From VRUE01 sp036266075 (GTDB lineage Bacteria; Actinomycetota; Thermoleophilia; Solirubrobacterales; 70-9), in assembly GCA_036266075.1 (NCBI GenBank), contig DATANV010000014.1:5129-69128 (forward strand): DNA of 64,000 nucleotides. Reading direction: 5' to 3'. A model generated the notes under the pieces. The model had not been told where the DNA came from and did no database searches. It was given only the letters and a program-made list of their open reading frames with translations. Each line of letters opens with the position of its first letter. Positions within the stretch are counted from its first letter, which is position 1. Of the stretch, positions 32,832 to 41,639 are shown piece after piece. The position numbers were made by a program, and so were the translations under genes.

Positions 32832-34568
32832 TCAGAGCGCCGCCGCGACTCGATCGACGATACGGCGGTGAAGTTCGGCGTTCGTCTGGCGGTCGACTGA
32901 GATCTCGATCAGGCCGGTGCCGGCGGCCAGGGCCTCGGGGAGTTGGGCGAGGTCGGCAACTTGACGGTGGGGCAGGCCGAAGAGGTCCGCTGCTCGGGCA
33001 ACGCTGACGCCGCGCGGGGTACCGAGCAGGGCCTCGAACTCCTCGCCGGACAGCGACTGCTCCTGCGGCAGGAAGTGGAAGATGCCGCCGCCGTCGTTGT
33101 CGATGACGACGATCCGCACCGGGGTCTCGACCTCGCGCAGCGCGGCAAGGCCGCCGACGTCGTGCAAGAGGCCGAGGTCGCCGGTGACGATCGTCGTCGG
33201 GCGGCCGCTCGCGTGGGCGGCGCCGATGCCGGAGGAGACCAAGCCGTCGATGCCGTTGGCGCCGCGGTTGCAGAGGAACGTCGTGTCGGCTTCGCCGCTC
33301 GGCAGGAAGGCCTCCTGGTCGCGGATCGGCATGCTCGAAGCGGTATAGACGAGGTCACCGTCGCGGTGGGCGGCACCTAGGGCAAGCTGCAGGCCGGGCT
33401 CGGTCGGGGCATCTACGGCGGCCAGCTCCGCCTCGATCGCCTCCCGCGCGGCGCGGTCGGATTCCAGCCACATCGCCGGCGGCGGCCGGTCCTCGCCGAG
33501 GCGCGCCGCCCAACCGGCCGCCAGCTCGGTCGGGTCGGCGCGCAGCAGCGCCGCGGCGTGGCGGCTGGGCTCGTTCCAGTCGCCCAGCGGGTCGACGACG
33601 ATCTGATCGGCCCCCGATTCCGCCAGCCAGGAGCGCAGCGGCTTGCTGGTCGGCATCTCACCGAAGCGCAGCATCAGGTCCGGCGAAGCGTCCTCGCGGA
33701 AGCGCTCATCGCGCAGCAGCAGGTCGTAAGCGGTGACCACGTGCGAGCGGTCGTGCGGCCCGCAGCGCAGCTGCGAGGTCGGCTCGGCAAGGATCGGGTA
33801 GCCGGCGGCTTGGGCGAGATGGGCTAGCGGCTCGCGCAGCTCGGGGTCGAGCTGGCGGCCGGCGACGATCACGCCGATCTCCGCCTCGGCGATGTGGCCG
33901 GCGACCTCGTCGAGGAGGAATTGCGATGGCTCCATGTCGATCGGGGTGACCGCGGTAAGCGGCCGTCCGTCGCGGCCGGTGAGCGCCAGCCGGTCGCCCG
34001 CGGTTACCGAACCCTCGACCGGCACCGGCGCGAGCGGCTCACGCCACGGCAGATTGAGATGCACAGGCCCAGGGCGCGGCTCCCCGCGCGCCGCGGCGAA
34101 CGCCCGGCAGGCCGTCGCGCGGTAGTGCAGCAGGCCCTTGTCGTCGGCCGCGTGCGTTCCCACTTCGCAGAACCAGCGCACTGAATCGCCGTAGAGCTTC
34201 AGCTGGTCGATCGTCTGCCCGGCGCCGATCCCGCGCAGCTCGGGTGGCCGGTCGGCGGTCAGCGCGATCAGCGGCACCGCGGAGTGGTCGGCCTCGCAGA
34301 TCGCCGGGTGGAGGTTCGCGGCCGCCGTCCCGGACGTGCAGAGCATCGCCACCGGCACGCCGCTTGCCTGCGCGGCGCCGAGGGCGAAGAAGGCCGCCGA
34401 GCGCTCGTCGACGATCACGCGGACCTCGATCTCAGGCTGCCGCCACAGCGCCACCGCCAGCGGCGTCGAGCGCGAGCCAGGCGAAAGGACCGCGTGGTGC
34501 ACCCCGCAGCGGGCAAGCTCCTCGACAAAGGCCGAGGCAAGGGCGGTGTTGGCGTTCGTGGGGTCCAT
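32832..34568 (-). CDS. menD: SEPHCHC synthase
   Basis: A 578-residue ThDP enzyme that adds the succinyl semialdehyde unit from 2-oxoglutarate to isochorismate. Signatures are SPGSRSTPLAVAL near residue 28, the ThDP glutamate in VDERSAAFFALG, AMLCTSGTAAAN and the C-terminal DNDGGGIFHFLPQ. ATG 34568 begins the conserved N-terminus (TNANTALASAFVEELARCGV). It is the last gene of the leftward menB-menA-menC-menD group and converges with menF, one base apart. Confidence 0.95.
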   Translation of the reverse strand: MDPTNANTALASAFVEELARCGVHHAVLSPGSRSTPLAVALWRQPEIEVRVIVDERSAAFFALGAAQASGVPVAMLCTSGTAAANLHPAICEADHSAVPLIALTADRPPELRGIGAGQTIDQLKLYGDSVRWFCEVGTHAADDKGLLHYRATACRAFAAARGEPRPGPVHLNLPWREPLAPVPVEGSVTAGDRLALTGRDGRPLTAVTPIDMEPSQFLLDEVAGHIAEAEIGVIVAGRQLDPELREPLAHLAQAAGYPILAEPTSQLRCGPHDRSHVVTAYDLLLRDERFREDASPDLMLRFGEMPTSKPLRSWLAESGADQIVVDPLGDWNEPSRHAAALLRADPTELAAGWAARLGEDRPPPAMWLESDRAAREAIEAELAAVDAPTEPGLQLALGAAHRDGDLVYTASSMPIRDQEAFLPSGEADTTFLCNRGANGIDGLVSSGIGAAHASGRPTTIVTGDLGLLHDVGGLAALREVETPVRIVVIDNDGGGIFHFLPQEQSLSGEEFEALLGTPRGVSVARAADLFGLPHRQVADLAQLPEALAAGTGLIEISVDRQTNAELHRRIVDRVAAAL

Positions 34569-34609
34569 CTGCCGCAGCCTAATTGGCGCCTTTGTCAACC
34601 ATAAGGCGA

Positions 34610-35674
34610 CTAAAGCGCCAGGCGGTGGGCGTCGAGCGCTCTCTCGTCGATCTCGACACCTAGGCCCGGGCCCGTGGGTGGGTACAGCATGTCGCCGCGC
34701 AGCTCGCACTCGATCGTGGCGATCGTCGAGGCGAAGAGGCGTTGCGTGGCGAGGCCCTGCGCCAGCGGCGTGTCCTTGCCATGCCGGAGGTCACCCAGCG
34801 TCGCCGCCACCTGCGCCGCCGCGGCGATCCCGACCGGTCCGTCGAGGGCGCTGGTCACGTAGGCGGGCAGCACCTCGGCGATCTCGAGCGCCTCCTCCGG
34901 ACCGCCGACCTTCGAGAGCTTGATGCCGGTCAGCGCGAACGCGGCTGCACCGGCCGCCGTTTCAGCCTCCGAGCGGCAGGCGACGCTCTCGTCGGCGGCA
35001 AGGGGGATCGAGGTCGACGCCGCGACCTGGGCCGCCTCCTCGATCGTCGCCACCGGCTGCTCGGCCAGCTCGAGGTCGAGCGGCTCCAGCTCGGCCAGGA
35101 TCTGCTTTGCGGTCTCGGCGTCCCAGGCGCCGTTGGCGTCGATTCTGATCTGCACCTCGGGGCCCAGCGCCTCGCGCACGGCCCGAACCTGGCCGACGTC
35201 GTCGCCGGCGCCGAGCTTCAGCTTGAAACTCGAGAAGCCGTCGGCGGCCCAGCGTTCTGCGTCGCCGGCGACCGTGGCAGGCTCGCCGGCGACGAGGGTC
35301 GCATTGCAGCGGATCGCCCCCGCGGGTTCTTCCTCGGCCCGTCCTTCCACCGCAGCTCGCCTGCCGCGCAGGTCCAGAAGCGCAGTCAAAGCGGCACAAC
35401 GCGCCGGCGGCGACAGATCGATCTCCCCGCCGCGCAGCTCCGCCTCTCCGAGGATCTCGCGCTCTCCGAGCATCTCCAATTGCCCCACCACCTGCTCCAG
35501 TTTCGTCCCGCTGCGAAGCCGGAGAGGCACCGCTTCGCCCAGCCCAACGAGTCCCTCCTCATCCCGTAACCGCAACAGCACCATCTCGCGCCGACCGAGC
35601 TGCCCCGCCGCAGTGACGTAAGGCTCGCGAAACGGCAATGCATAGGGAATGACTTCGACCGAGGCGATCCGCAT
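34610..35674 (-). CDS. menC: o-Succinylbenzoate synthase
   Basis: A 354-residue enolase-superfamily enzyme that dehydrates SHCHC to o-succinylbenzoate. The general-base Lys pair is in SSFKLKLG, and metal ligands lie in RIDANGAW, LAEQP and LAADES, with a second Lys in TGIKLSKVGG. The N-terminal lid (EVIPYALPFREPYVTAAG) is complete, and ATG 35674 is fixed by it. The gene is about 70 bases downstream of menA, with a 45-base repeat between them. Confidence 0.92.
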   Translation of the reverse strand: MRIASVEVIPYALPFREPYVTAAGQLGRREMVLLRLRDEEGLVGLGEAVPLRLRSGTKLEQVVGQLEMLGEREILGEAELRGGEIDLSPPARCAALTALLDLRGRRAAVEGRAEEEPAGAIRCNATLVAGEPATVAGDAERWAADGFSSFKLKLGAGDDVGQVRAVREALGPEVQIRIDANGAWDAETAKQILAELEPLDLELAEQPVATIEEAAQVAASTSIPLAADESVACRSEAETAAGAAAFALTGIKLSKVGGPEEALEIAEVLPAYVTSALDGPVGIAAAAQVAATLGDLRHGKDTPLAQGLATQRLFASTIATIECELRGDMLYPPTGPGLGVEIDERALDAHRLAL

Positions 35675-35693
35675 CCCCACAGCATCGCACCGC

Positions 35694-35738
35694 CGAAACT
35701 GCCGTAGTGCGTCTCTGAGACGTATAACGGCAGTTTCG
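35694..35738. repeat. 45-base palindromic element, family C copy 1
   Basis: Perfect arms CGAAACTGCCGT (35694-35705) and ACGGCAGTTTCG (35727-35738), with a nested palindrome CGTCTC-T-GAGACG between them. The same element, same length and 33 of 45 identical bases, lies at 48212-48256 just before the AbiEi/DUF559 gene. Here it sits between menA and menC. Confidence 0.7.
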
Positions 35739-35745
35739 TTCTGGG

Positions 35746-36627
35746 TCAGGCGGCCAATAGCAGGCCAAGCGAGACCAGCAGGCTGAAGGCGCCGAGCAGG
35801 GCGCCCGTTTGCGCCAGGGCCTCGTTCAGCGCTGGGCCGTCGCGCCGGTTGCTCATCGTCCGCAGTGGCGGTACCGCCAGCGGCAGCGCAAGCAGGCCGA
35901 CCAGCGGCAGCAGGCTGCCGCCGCCGGCGACGAGCGTGATCGACAGGACGACAAAGGCGCCGAGCACCAGCAAGCGGTAGAGGACGATCGCGTTGTGTCG
36001 TCCCATCCGCACCGCCAGCGTGTTCTTGCCGGCGCGGCGATCGGTTTCGACGTCGCGCACGTTGTTGACGACGAGGATCGCCGTGGCGAGGAAGCCAACA
36101 GCTATCGAGAGGCCAAGTGGCAGCGCGTCGAGCTGCTCGAGCTGCACATAGTAGGAGCCGTTGACCGCGACCAGGCCAAAGAAGAGGAAGACGAAGATCT
36201 CTCCGAGCCCGGCGTAGCCGTAGGGCCGCGGCCCGCCGGTGTAGAGGACGCCGGCGGCTATCGAGAGGATGCCGACAACGAGGATCGCGATCCCGGCGAC
36301 AACGGTCAGGTAGATGCCGCAGGCGACCGCGACCGCGAAGGCGATCCAGGTGGCGACGAGCACCCGCTGCGGGGTCACCAGCCCGGCCGAGGTGACTCGC
36401 ACCGGCCCCAGTCGGTCGGCGGTATCGGCGCCGCGCTTGGCGTCGGAGTAGTCGTTGGCCAGATTGGTCCCGATCTGGATGAAGACAGAGCTGATCAGCG
36501 CGGCGACGAAGGCGCCGGCCCGCGGCAGCCGACCGGCCCATTCGACCGCCGCCGCAGTGCCGACCAGCACGGGCGCGATCGCCGCCGGCAGGGTCCGCGG
36601 CCGCGCTGCCATCAGCCAGATCCTCAT
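35746..36627 (-). CDS. menA: 1,4-Dihydroxy-2-naphthoate polyprenyltransferase
   Basis: A 293-residue UbiA-family membrane enzyme with about eight or nine helices that attaches the isoprenoid tail to DHNA. The first Asp-rich motif is NDYSDAKRGADTADRLGP near residue 58, the second NNVRDVETDRRAGK near 188. The N-terminal MAARPRTLPAAIAPVLVG is typical of MenA. The start overlaps the menB stop by four bases. The enzyme is in the cytoplasmic membrane. Confidence 0.95.
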   Translation of the reverse strand: MRIWLMAARPRTLPAAIAPVLVGTAAAVEWAGRLPRAGAFVAALISSVFIQIGTNLANDYSDAKRGADTADRLGPVRVTSAGLVTPQRVLVATWIAFAVAVACGIYLTVVAGIAILVVGILSIAAGVLYTGGPRPYGYAGLGEIFVFLFFGLVAVNGSYYVQLEQLDALPLGLSIAVGFLATAILVVNNVRDVETDRRAGKNTLAVRMGRHNAIVLYRLLVLGAFVVLSITLVAGGGSLLPLVGLLALPLAVPPLRTMSNRRDGPALNEALAQTGALLGAFSLLVSLGLLLAA

Positions 36628-37490
36628 GGCCGCCTCGGGAACTGGGAGAAGTCGGGATCGCGCTTCTGCTTGAACGCCTCGCGGCCCTCACGAGCCTCCT
36701 CGCTGCCGTAGAAGAGCAGGTTGGCGTCGTGGGCCAGCTGCTGGATCCCCGTGTAGCCGTCCTCGTGCGCATTGAAGCTGGCCTTGACGAGACGCAGGGC
36801 GAACGGCGAAAGCGCGAGCATCTCCCGACACCAAGCGACCGTCTCCGTCTCGAGCCGCTCCAGCGGGACGACCGTGTTGACCAGCCCCATCTGCAGCGCC
36901 TCCTCGGCGTCGTACTGACGGCACAACAGCCAGAACTCCTTCGCCTTCTTGGTCCCGACGAGATCGCGCAGCAGCGAGGCGCCGAAGCCGCCATCCCAAG
37001 AGCCGACCCGTGGCCCGGTCTGGCCGAAGCAGGCGTTGTCGGCGGCGATCGTCAGGTCGCAGCAGACGTGCAGGACGTGGCCACCGCCGATCGCGTAGCC
37101 GGCCACCATCGCCACCACCGGCTTCGGCAGCCGCCGCATCTGCACCTGCAGGTCGGTCACATGGAAGCGGCCGAGAGAAGCACCCTCGGCGACGTAGCCG
37201 CTGTCGCCGCGAACCGTCTGATCGCCGCCCGAGCAGAAGGCCTTCTGGCCCTGCCCGGTGAGAATGACCACGCCGACCTCAGTGTCCTCGCGGGCCAGCT
37301 CCAGCGCGGCCGAGATCTCGATCAGCGTCTGCGGTCGGAACGCGTTGTGGACCTCCGGCCGATCGATGGTGATCTTGGCGATCCCATCGGCCTTCTCGTA
37401 GCGAATGTCGTCGTGCTCGGCGGCGGCCTGCCACTCGATCGGCGCGTAGAGATCATCGTCGGGCGGAGCACCCTTGTGTCGTTTCGGCAT
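36624..37490 (-). CDS. menB: 1,4-Dihydroxy-2-naphthoyl-CoA synthase
   Basis: A 288-residue crotonase-fold enzyme that closes the second ring of DHNA-CoA. Diagnostic MenB stretches are AFCSGGDQTVRGDSGYV, VVAMVAGYAIGGGHVLHV and the CDLTIAADNACFGQTGPRVG segment, followed by the family-specific WDGGFGASLL. It is first in the leftward men group. ATG 37490 has a minus-strand TATCGT box 7 bases upstream. The divergent menE start is only 24 bases away, so the two share a promoter region. Confidence 0.96.
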   Translation of the reverse strand: MPKRHKGAPPDDDLYAPIEWQAAAEHDDIRYEKADGIAKITIDRPEVHNAFRPQTLIEISAALELAREDTEVGVVILTGQGQKAFCSGGDQTVRGDSGYVAEGASLGRFHVTDLQVQMRRLPKPVVAMVAGYAIGGGHVLHVCCDLTIAADNACFGQTGPRVGSWDGGFGASLLRDLVGTKKAKEFWLLCRQYDAEEALQMGLVNTVVPLERLETETVAWCREMLALSPFALRLVKASFNAHEDGYTGIQQLAHDANLLFYGSEEAREGREAFKQKRDPDFSQFPRRP

Positions 37491-37497
37491 GATGCGC

Positions 37498-37503
37498 ACG
37501 ATA
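37498..37503 (-). promoter_or_regulatory. Candidate -10 box of menB (TATCGT) in a shared promoter
   Basis: The 24 bases between menB and menE starts contain GATATC. Read on the minus strand it gives TATCGT, 7 bases from the menB ATG. On the plus strand it gives the weaker TATCCC before menE. Confidence 0.4.
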
Positions 37504-37514
37504 TCCCCGGTCCG

Positions 37515-38840
37515 ATGAAGCTCGACGACTGGCTCGCCCAGAGATCCCTCAGCTGCCCCGACCGCATCGCGCTGGTCGCCGACGGGGCGGAGGTCACCTA
37601 CGCCGAGCTGGAGGCCGAGGCGACCTGGGTCGCGCGGCGGCTGGAGGCGCATGGCGTGCGCCGCGGCTCGGTCGCGGCGCTGACCATGCAGCCGCGCCGT
37701 GAGCAGGTGGTCCTCGTCCATGCGCTGATGAAGGTGGGCGCCGTGCTGCTGCCGCTCAGCCCCCGCCTGACGGCCGAGGAGCGCGCCGCTGTGATCGCCA
37801 CCGAGGAGCCGACTGTCGACCTCAGCGACCCCGGCGAGTTGACGCAGACCGAGGCCGACCTGCCGCTGCTCGGCGAGCACGACATGGACGCTCCTTGCAG
37901 CCGCGTGCTGACCAGCGGCAGCAGCGGCACGCCGGACGCGGTCGAGCTGACCTACGGCAACTTCCTCTGGAGCGCCGTCGGTTCCGCCTTCAACATCGGC
38001 GTCGAGCCTGAGGACCGCTGGCTCTGCTGCCTGCCGCTCAGCCACATCTCCGGCTTGGGGATCGTGATGCGCTCGGTCATCTACGGGACCGCTGCCGTGC
38101 TCCACGACGGCTTCGAGGTCGATCACGTCGCCGCTGCGCTCGAGGGCGAGGAGATCACCGTCGTCTCGTTGGTGACGACGATGTTGACCCGGCTGCTGGA
38201 AGCCGGCGCCGACCTCTCCGGACCGCGGGCGATCCTGGTCGGCGGCGGCCCGGTGCCGGAGGAGCCACTCGAAGAGGCCACCGCCCGTGGCGCCACAGTC
38301 GTGCAGACCTACGGCCTGACCGAGGCCTGCTCGCAGGTGACGACTCTCGCTCCAGGCGACGCTCGGCGCAAGCTCGGCTCCGCCGGTCGGCCGCTGCTGA
38401 CCACCCACCTGCGGATCCGCGATGGCGAGATCCTCGTCCAAGGCCCGACCGTAGCTCCCAGCCGTTGCGATGCTGAGGGCTGGCTGCACACCGGAGACCT
38501 CGGCCGCATCGACGAGGAGGGCTTCCTCTACGTCGAGGACCGGATCGACGACATGATCGTCAGCGGGGGAGAGAACGTCGTCCCCGCAGAAGTCGAGCAG
38601 GTGCTGCTGCGTCATCCCGAGGTCGCCGACGCGGCGGTCGTCGGCCGCGAGGACCCCGAGTGGCAGCAGGCGGTGACCGCGGTCGTCGTCCTTGTGGACG
38701 GCTCAGCGGCAACCCCCGACGAGCTTCGTCGCCACTGCGCCGAGTCGCTGGCCGGCTTCAAGGTGCCGAAGCGGATCGAGCTGGCCGCCGCGCTGCCGCG
38801 CACTCCGTCGGGCAAGCTCCTGCGGCGCGCCCTCCGCTAG
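37515..38840 (+). CDS. menE: o-Succinylbenzoate-CoA ligase
   Basis: A 441-residue ANL-superfamily adenylate-forming enzyme that activates o-succinylbenzoate. AMP-binding motif LTSGSSGTPDAVELTY is near residue 130, then CLPLSHISGLGIVMR typical of MenE, TYGLTEACSQ, the hinge region (GWLHTGDLGRID, YVEDRIDDMIVSGGENV) and the catalytic Lys in PSGKLLRRAL at the end. The start is set by MKLDDWLAQRS, divergent from menB. ilvC follows 11 bases after the stop, so the two may be co-transcribed. Confidence 0.94.
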   Translation: MKLDDWLAQRSLSCPDRIALVADGAEVTYAELEAEATWVARRLEAHGVRRGSVAALTMQPRREQVVLVHALMKVGAVLLPLSPRLTAEERAAVIATEEPTVDLSDPGELTQTEADLPLLGEHDMDAPCSRVLTSGSSGTPDAVELTYGNFLWSAVGSAFNIGVEPEDRWLCCLPLSHISGLGIVMRSVIYGTAAVLHDGFEVDHVAAALEGEEITVVSLVTTMLTRLLEAGADLSGPRAILVGGGPVPEEPLEEATARGATVVQTYGLTEACSQVTTLAPGDARRKLGSAGRPLLTTHLRIRDGEILVQGPTVAPSRCDAEGWLHTGDLGRIDEEGFLYVEDRIDDMIVSGGENVVPAEVEQVLLRHPEVADAAVVGREDPEWQQAVTAVVVLVDGSAATPDELRRHCAESLAGFKVPKRIELAAALPRTPSGKLLRRALR

Positions 38841-38851
38841 CCTCATCGGCC

Positions 38852-39856
38852 ATGAAAACCGACGACATCTTCTACGACAAGGACGCCGACCTCTCGAAGC
38901 TGCAGGGCAAGACCGTCGCCATCCTCGGCTACGGCTCCCAGGGCCATGCCCATGCCCTCAACCTGAAGGACTCAGGCGTGAACGTCGTCGTCGGCCTGCG
39001 ACCTGACTCTTCCAGCCGGGCCAAGGCCGAAGCGGCTGGGCTCGAGGTCCTCGACGTCGCCGAAGCGGCCAGCCGCGGCGACGTCGTGATGATCCTGCTG
39101 CCCGACGAGAGACAGGCTGAGGTCTGGGAGGCCGAGATCGCCGATGGGATCGCGCCTGGCAACCTGCTGCTCTTCGCGCACGGCTTCGCGATCCACTTCG
39201 AGCAGATCGTGCCGCCGCCGGGCGTCGACGTCGGCATGGTCGCCCCCAAGGGCCCTGGCCATCTGGTTCGCCGCCAGTACGAGGAAGGCACCGGTGTGCC
39301 CTGCCTGATGGCGGTCCACCAGGACGCCAGCGGCGACGCCCACGATCTGGTCCTCGCCTACGCGGCCGGGATCGGCGGCGGTCGTGCGGCGATCATCGAG
39401 ACGACCTTCAAGGACGAGTGCGAGACCGACCTATTCGGCGAGCAGGCGGTCCTCTGCGGCGGCGCCTCGGAGCTGGTCCGCGCCGGCTTCGAGACGCTGG
39501 TGGAGGCCGGCTACGACCCGCGCCTCGCCTACTTCGAGTGCCTGCACGAGCTAAAGCTGATCGCCGACCTGATGTATGAGAAGGGTATCCAAGGGATGCG
39601 CTACTCGATCTCCAACACCGCCGAGTACGGCGACATGACCCGCGGCAAGCGGGTTATCGGCGAGGAGTCTCGCGCCGCGATGAAGCAGATCCTCGGTGAG
39701 ATCCAGTCGGGCGAGTTCGCCAAAGAGTGGATCGCCGAGAACCGGGCTGGCGGCGAGAACCTCTCGCGGATGCGCGAGGAGGGGACGGCGCATGAAGTAG
39801 AGGAGGTCGGCGGCGACCTCCGCAAGATGATGCCCTGGATCGACACCGAGTTCTGA
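38852..39856 (+). CDS. ilvC: Ketol-acid reductoisomerase
   Basis: A 334-residue class I enzyme that isomerises and reduces acetolactate or acetohydroxybutyrate with NAD(P)H. The Rossmann motif is AILGYGSQGHAHALNLKDSG near residue 24, with the cofactor-specificity loop LRPDSSSRAKA after it. Metal and substrate ligands lie in ETTFKDECETDLFGEQ and YFECLHELKLI. Full length. It is separated from ilvBN by the men genes. Confidence 0.97.
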   Translation: MKTDDIFYDKDADLSKLQGKTVAILGYGSQGHAHALNLKDSGVNVVVGLRPDSSSRAKAEAAGLEVLDVAEAASRGDVVMILLPDERQAEVWEAEIADGIAPGNLLLFAHGFAIHFEQIVPPPGVDVGMVAPKGPGHLVRRQYEEGTGVPCLMAVHQDASGDAHDLVLAYAAGIGGGRAAIIETTFKDECETDLFGEQAVLCGGASELVRAGFETLVEAGYDPRLAYFECLHELKLIADLMYEKGIQGMRYSISNTAEYGDMTRGKRVIGEESRAAMKQILGEIQSGEFAKEWIAENRAGGENLSRMREEGTAHEVEEVGGDLRKMMPWIDTEF

Positions 39857-39866
39857 GCGAGGCGCC

Positions 39867-39919
39867 GGGGCTTCCGGCCATCCCCACCAGCTCTCATGTC
39901 GAATGTGGCCGAAGGCCCC
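39867..39919. terminator. Possible hairpin downstream of ilvC
   Basis: GGGGCTTCCGGCC (39867-39879) can pair imperfectly with GGCCGAAGGCCCC (39907-39919). It starts 11 bases after the ilvC stop, between convergent genes. No T-tract. The remaining bases to 40034 show no gene. Confidence 0.35.
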
Positions 39920-40034
39920 GACATGCAATCTGCCTCTGCGCGCCGCCGCCGCGCTCTTCCTCAGTCACTAAGCGCGAAGCGCGGGCGACATCAATTCGAC
40001 AGAGGGCACACCGGCCACTCGCACCAGGGAAACG

Positions 40035-40478
40035 CTACGCCCCAGGAGGCCCGTCTGCGCCGAAGCGGCTCTCCTCGCCCGGCGGCAGCTTGCCGTCGCG
40101 GCCGACGTAGCCGTCCTTGCCGCCCACGACGACGTAAACGGCGTCCTCGGAATCGCTGAGGTTGCGGATCTTGCGGACGGTCGCGGCGTCGACTCGGGCG
40201 AGGCCGCCCGGGTCCAGCTCGTAGCTGCTGCCGTCGCCGAACTCGATCGCGATTCGGCCACTGTGCAGGAAGTACAGCTCCTCCTGCTCCTCATGCAGGT
40301 GCCGTCCGGTCTCGTAGCCGGGGGGCAGGACGATTGCGTTGACGCCGAAGGCGGTGACGCCCAGGCCCTTGCGGATCTTTCGGAAGCCGTAGCCCTCGCC
40401 GAGATCGTCGAGGCTGGCGACCGCGTAGCCCTCGCCCACCGTCGCTCTCTGTTCACCCGTCTCGGACATCCGCAGCAT
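40035..40478 (-). CDS. Cupin-domain protein
   Basis: 147 residues with one double-stranded beta-helix: the first motif is GYETGRHLHEEQEELYFLHSG near residue 65, with two His and Glu as metal ligand candidates, and the second lies around DPGGLARVDA. Such single cupins bind small ligands or a metal. The substrate cannot be told. Start ATG 40478, or 40469 in frame. Divergent from serC with a 21-base gap. Confidence 0.8.
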   Translation of the reverse strand: MLRMSETGEQRATVGEGYAVASLDDLGEGYGFRKIRKGLGVTAFGVNAIVLPPGYETGRHLHEEQEELYFLHSGRIAIEFGDGSSYELDPGGLARVDAATVRKIRNLSDSEDAVYVVVGGKDGYVGRDGKLPPGEESRFGADGPPGA

Positions 40479-40499
40479 CGTAATAACCTTGGCCGCCCG

Positions 40500-41639
40500 A
40501 TGCCCGCGTCGACCGCCGTCCAAATCCCCGCCGAGCTGAAGCCAGCCGACGGCCGCTTCGGCTGCGGTCCCTCCAAGGTCCGTCCCGAGGCCCTCTCCAG
40601 GCTGGCCGAGCGGGCCGACCTGATGGGCACCTCGCACCGCCAGGCGCCGGTGCGCGACCTGGTCGGCCGGATCCGCGACGGGCTCGGCGAGCTGCTCGGC
40701 CTACCCGACGGATACGAGGTCGCCCTCGGCAACGGTGGCACCACCGCCTTCTGGGACGCCGCGGCCGCCTGGCTGGTCCGCGAGCGCGCCCTGCACCTCG
40801 CCTACGGCGAGTTCTCGCGCAAGTTCTCATCCGTGACCGCCGGCGCACCCTTCCTCGGGGAGCCGATCGTGATCGAGGCCGAGCCGGGCGACGCGCCGGC
40901 GCCGGCCTCCGACCCGGCGGCCGACGCGATCGCCTGGGCGCACAATGAGACCTCGACCGGGGTGATGGTCGAGGTGCAACGCCCCGACGGCGCCGGCGAC
41001 GCGCTGGTCCTCGTCGACGCGACTTCTGGCGCTGGCGGCCTGCCGCTGGACGCTTCTCAAGCCGACGCCTACTACTTCGCCCCGCAGAAGGCTTTCGGTG
41101 CCGACGGTGGGCTCTGGCTGGCTGCGCTCTCGCCGGCTGCCGTTGAGCGGATCGGTGAGCTGAACGGTGCTGCTGGTCGCTGGCAGCCCGAGTTCCTCTC
41201 GCTTGCCACGGCGCTCGATAACTCGCGCAAGAACCAGACCTACAACACGCCTGCGCTGGCGACCCTGCTGCTGCTCGCCGACCAGGTCGAGTGGATGCTG
41301 GCGGGGGGCGGTCTCGCCTGGTGCGTAGAGCGGACCGGAGCCTCTTCGTCCCATCTCTACAACTGGGCCGAGGAATCGACCCTCGCTACGCCCTTCGTCG
41401 CCGACCCGGCGAAACGCTCGCTGGTCGTCGGCACGATCGACTTCGACGAGGGCGTCGACGCCGCCGCCCTGGCGGCGACCCTTCGCGCCAACGGCATCGT
41501 CGATGTCGAGCCCTACCGCAAGCTGGGCCGCAACCAGCTGCGGATCGGCATGTTCCCGGCGGTCGAGACCACCGACGTGGAAGCGCTGACCGCCTGCATC
41601 GATTGGGTCGTCGAGAACGTCGTCGAGGTGGCGCGGTGA
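40500..41639 (+). CDS. serC: Phosphoserine aminotransferase
   Basis: A 379-residue PLP class V aminotransferase of serine synthesis, of the type found in actinobacteria rather than the E. coli type. It begins PADGRFGCGPSKVRPEAL; the PLP lysine is in YYFAPQKAFGADGGLW near residue 195, and the C-terminal KLGRNQLRIGMFPAVE is typical. TAACCT lies 10 bases before ATG 40500. The stop overlaps the serA start by four bases (GTGA), so steps 1 and 2 of serine synthesis are coupled. Confidence 0.93.
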   Translation: MPASTAVQIPAELKPADGRFGCGPSKVRPEALSRLAERADLMGTSHRQAPVRDLVGRIRDGLGELLGLPDGYEVALGNGGTTAFWDAAAAWLVRERALHLAYGEFSRKFSSVTAGAPFLGEPIVIEAEPGDAPAPASDPAADAIAWAHNETSTGVMVEVQRPDGAGDALVLVDATSGAGGLPLDASQADAYYFAPQKAFGADGGLWLAALSPAAVERIGELNGAAGRWQPEFLSLATALDNSRKNQTYNTPALATLLLLADQVEWMLAGGGLAWCVERTGASSSHLYNWAEESTLATPFVADPAKRSLVVGTIDFDEGVDAAALAATLRANGIVDVEPYRKLGRNQLRIGMFPAVETTDVEALTACIDWVVENVVEVAR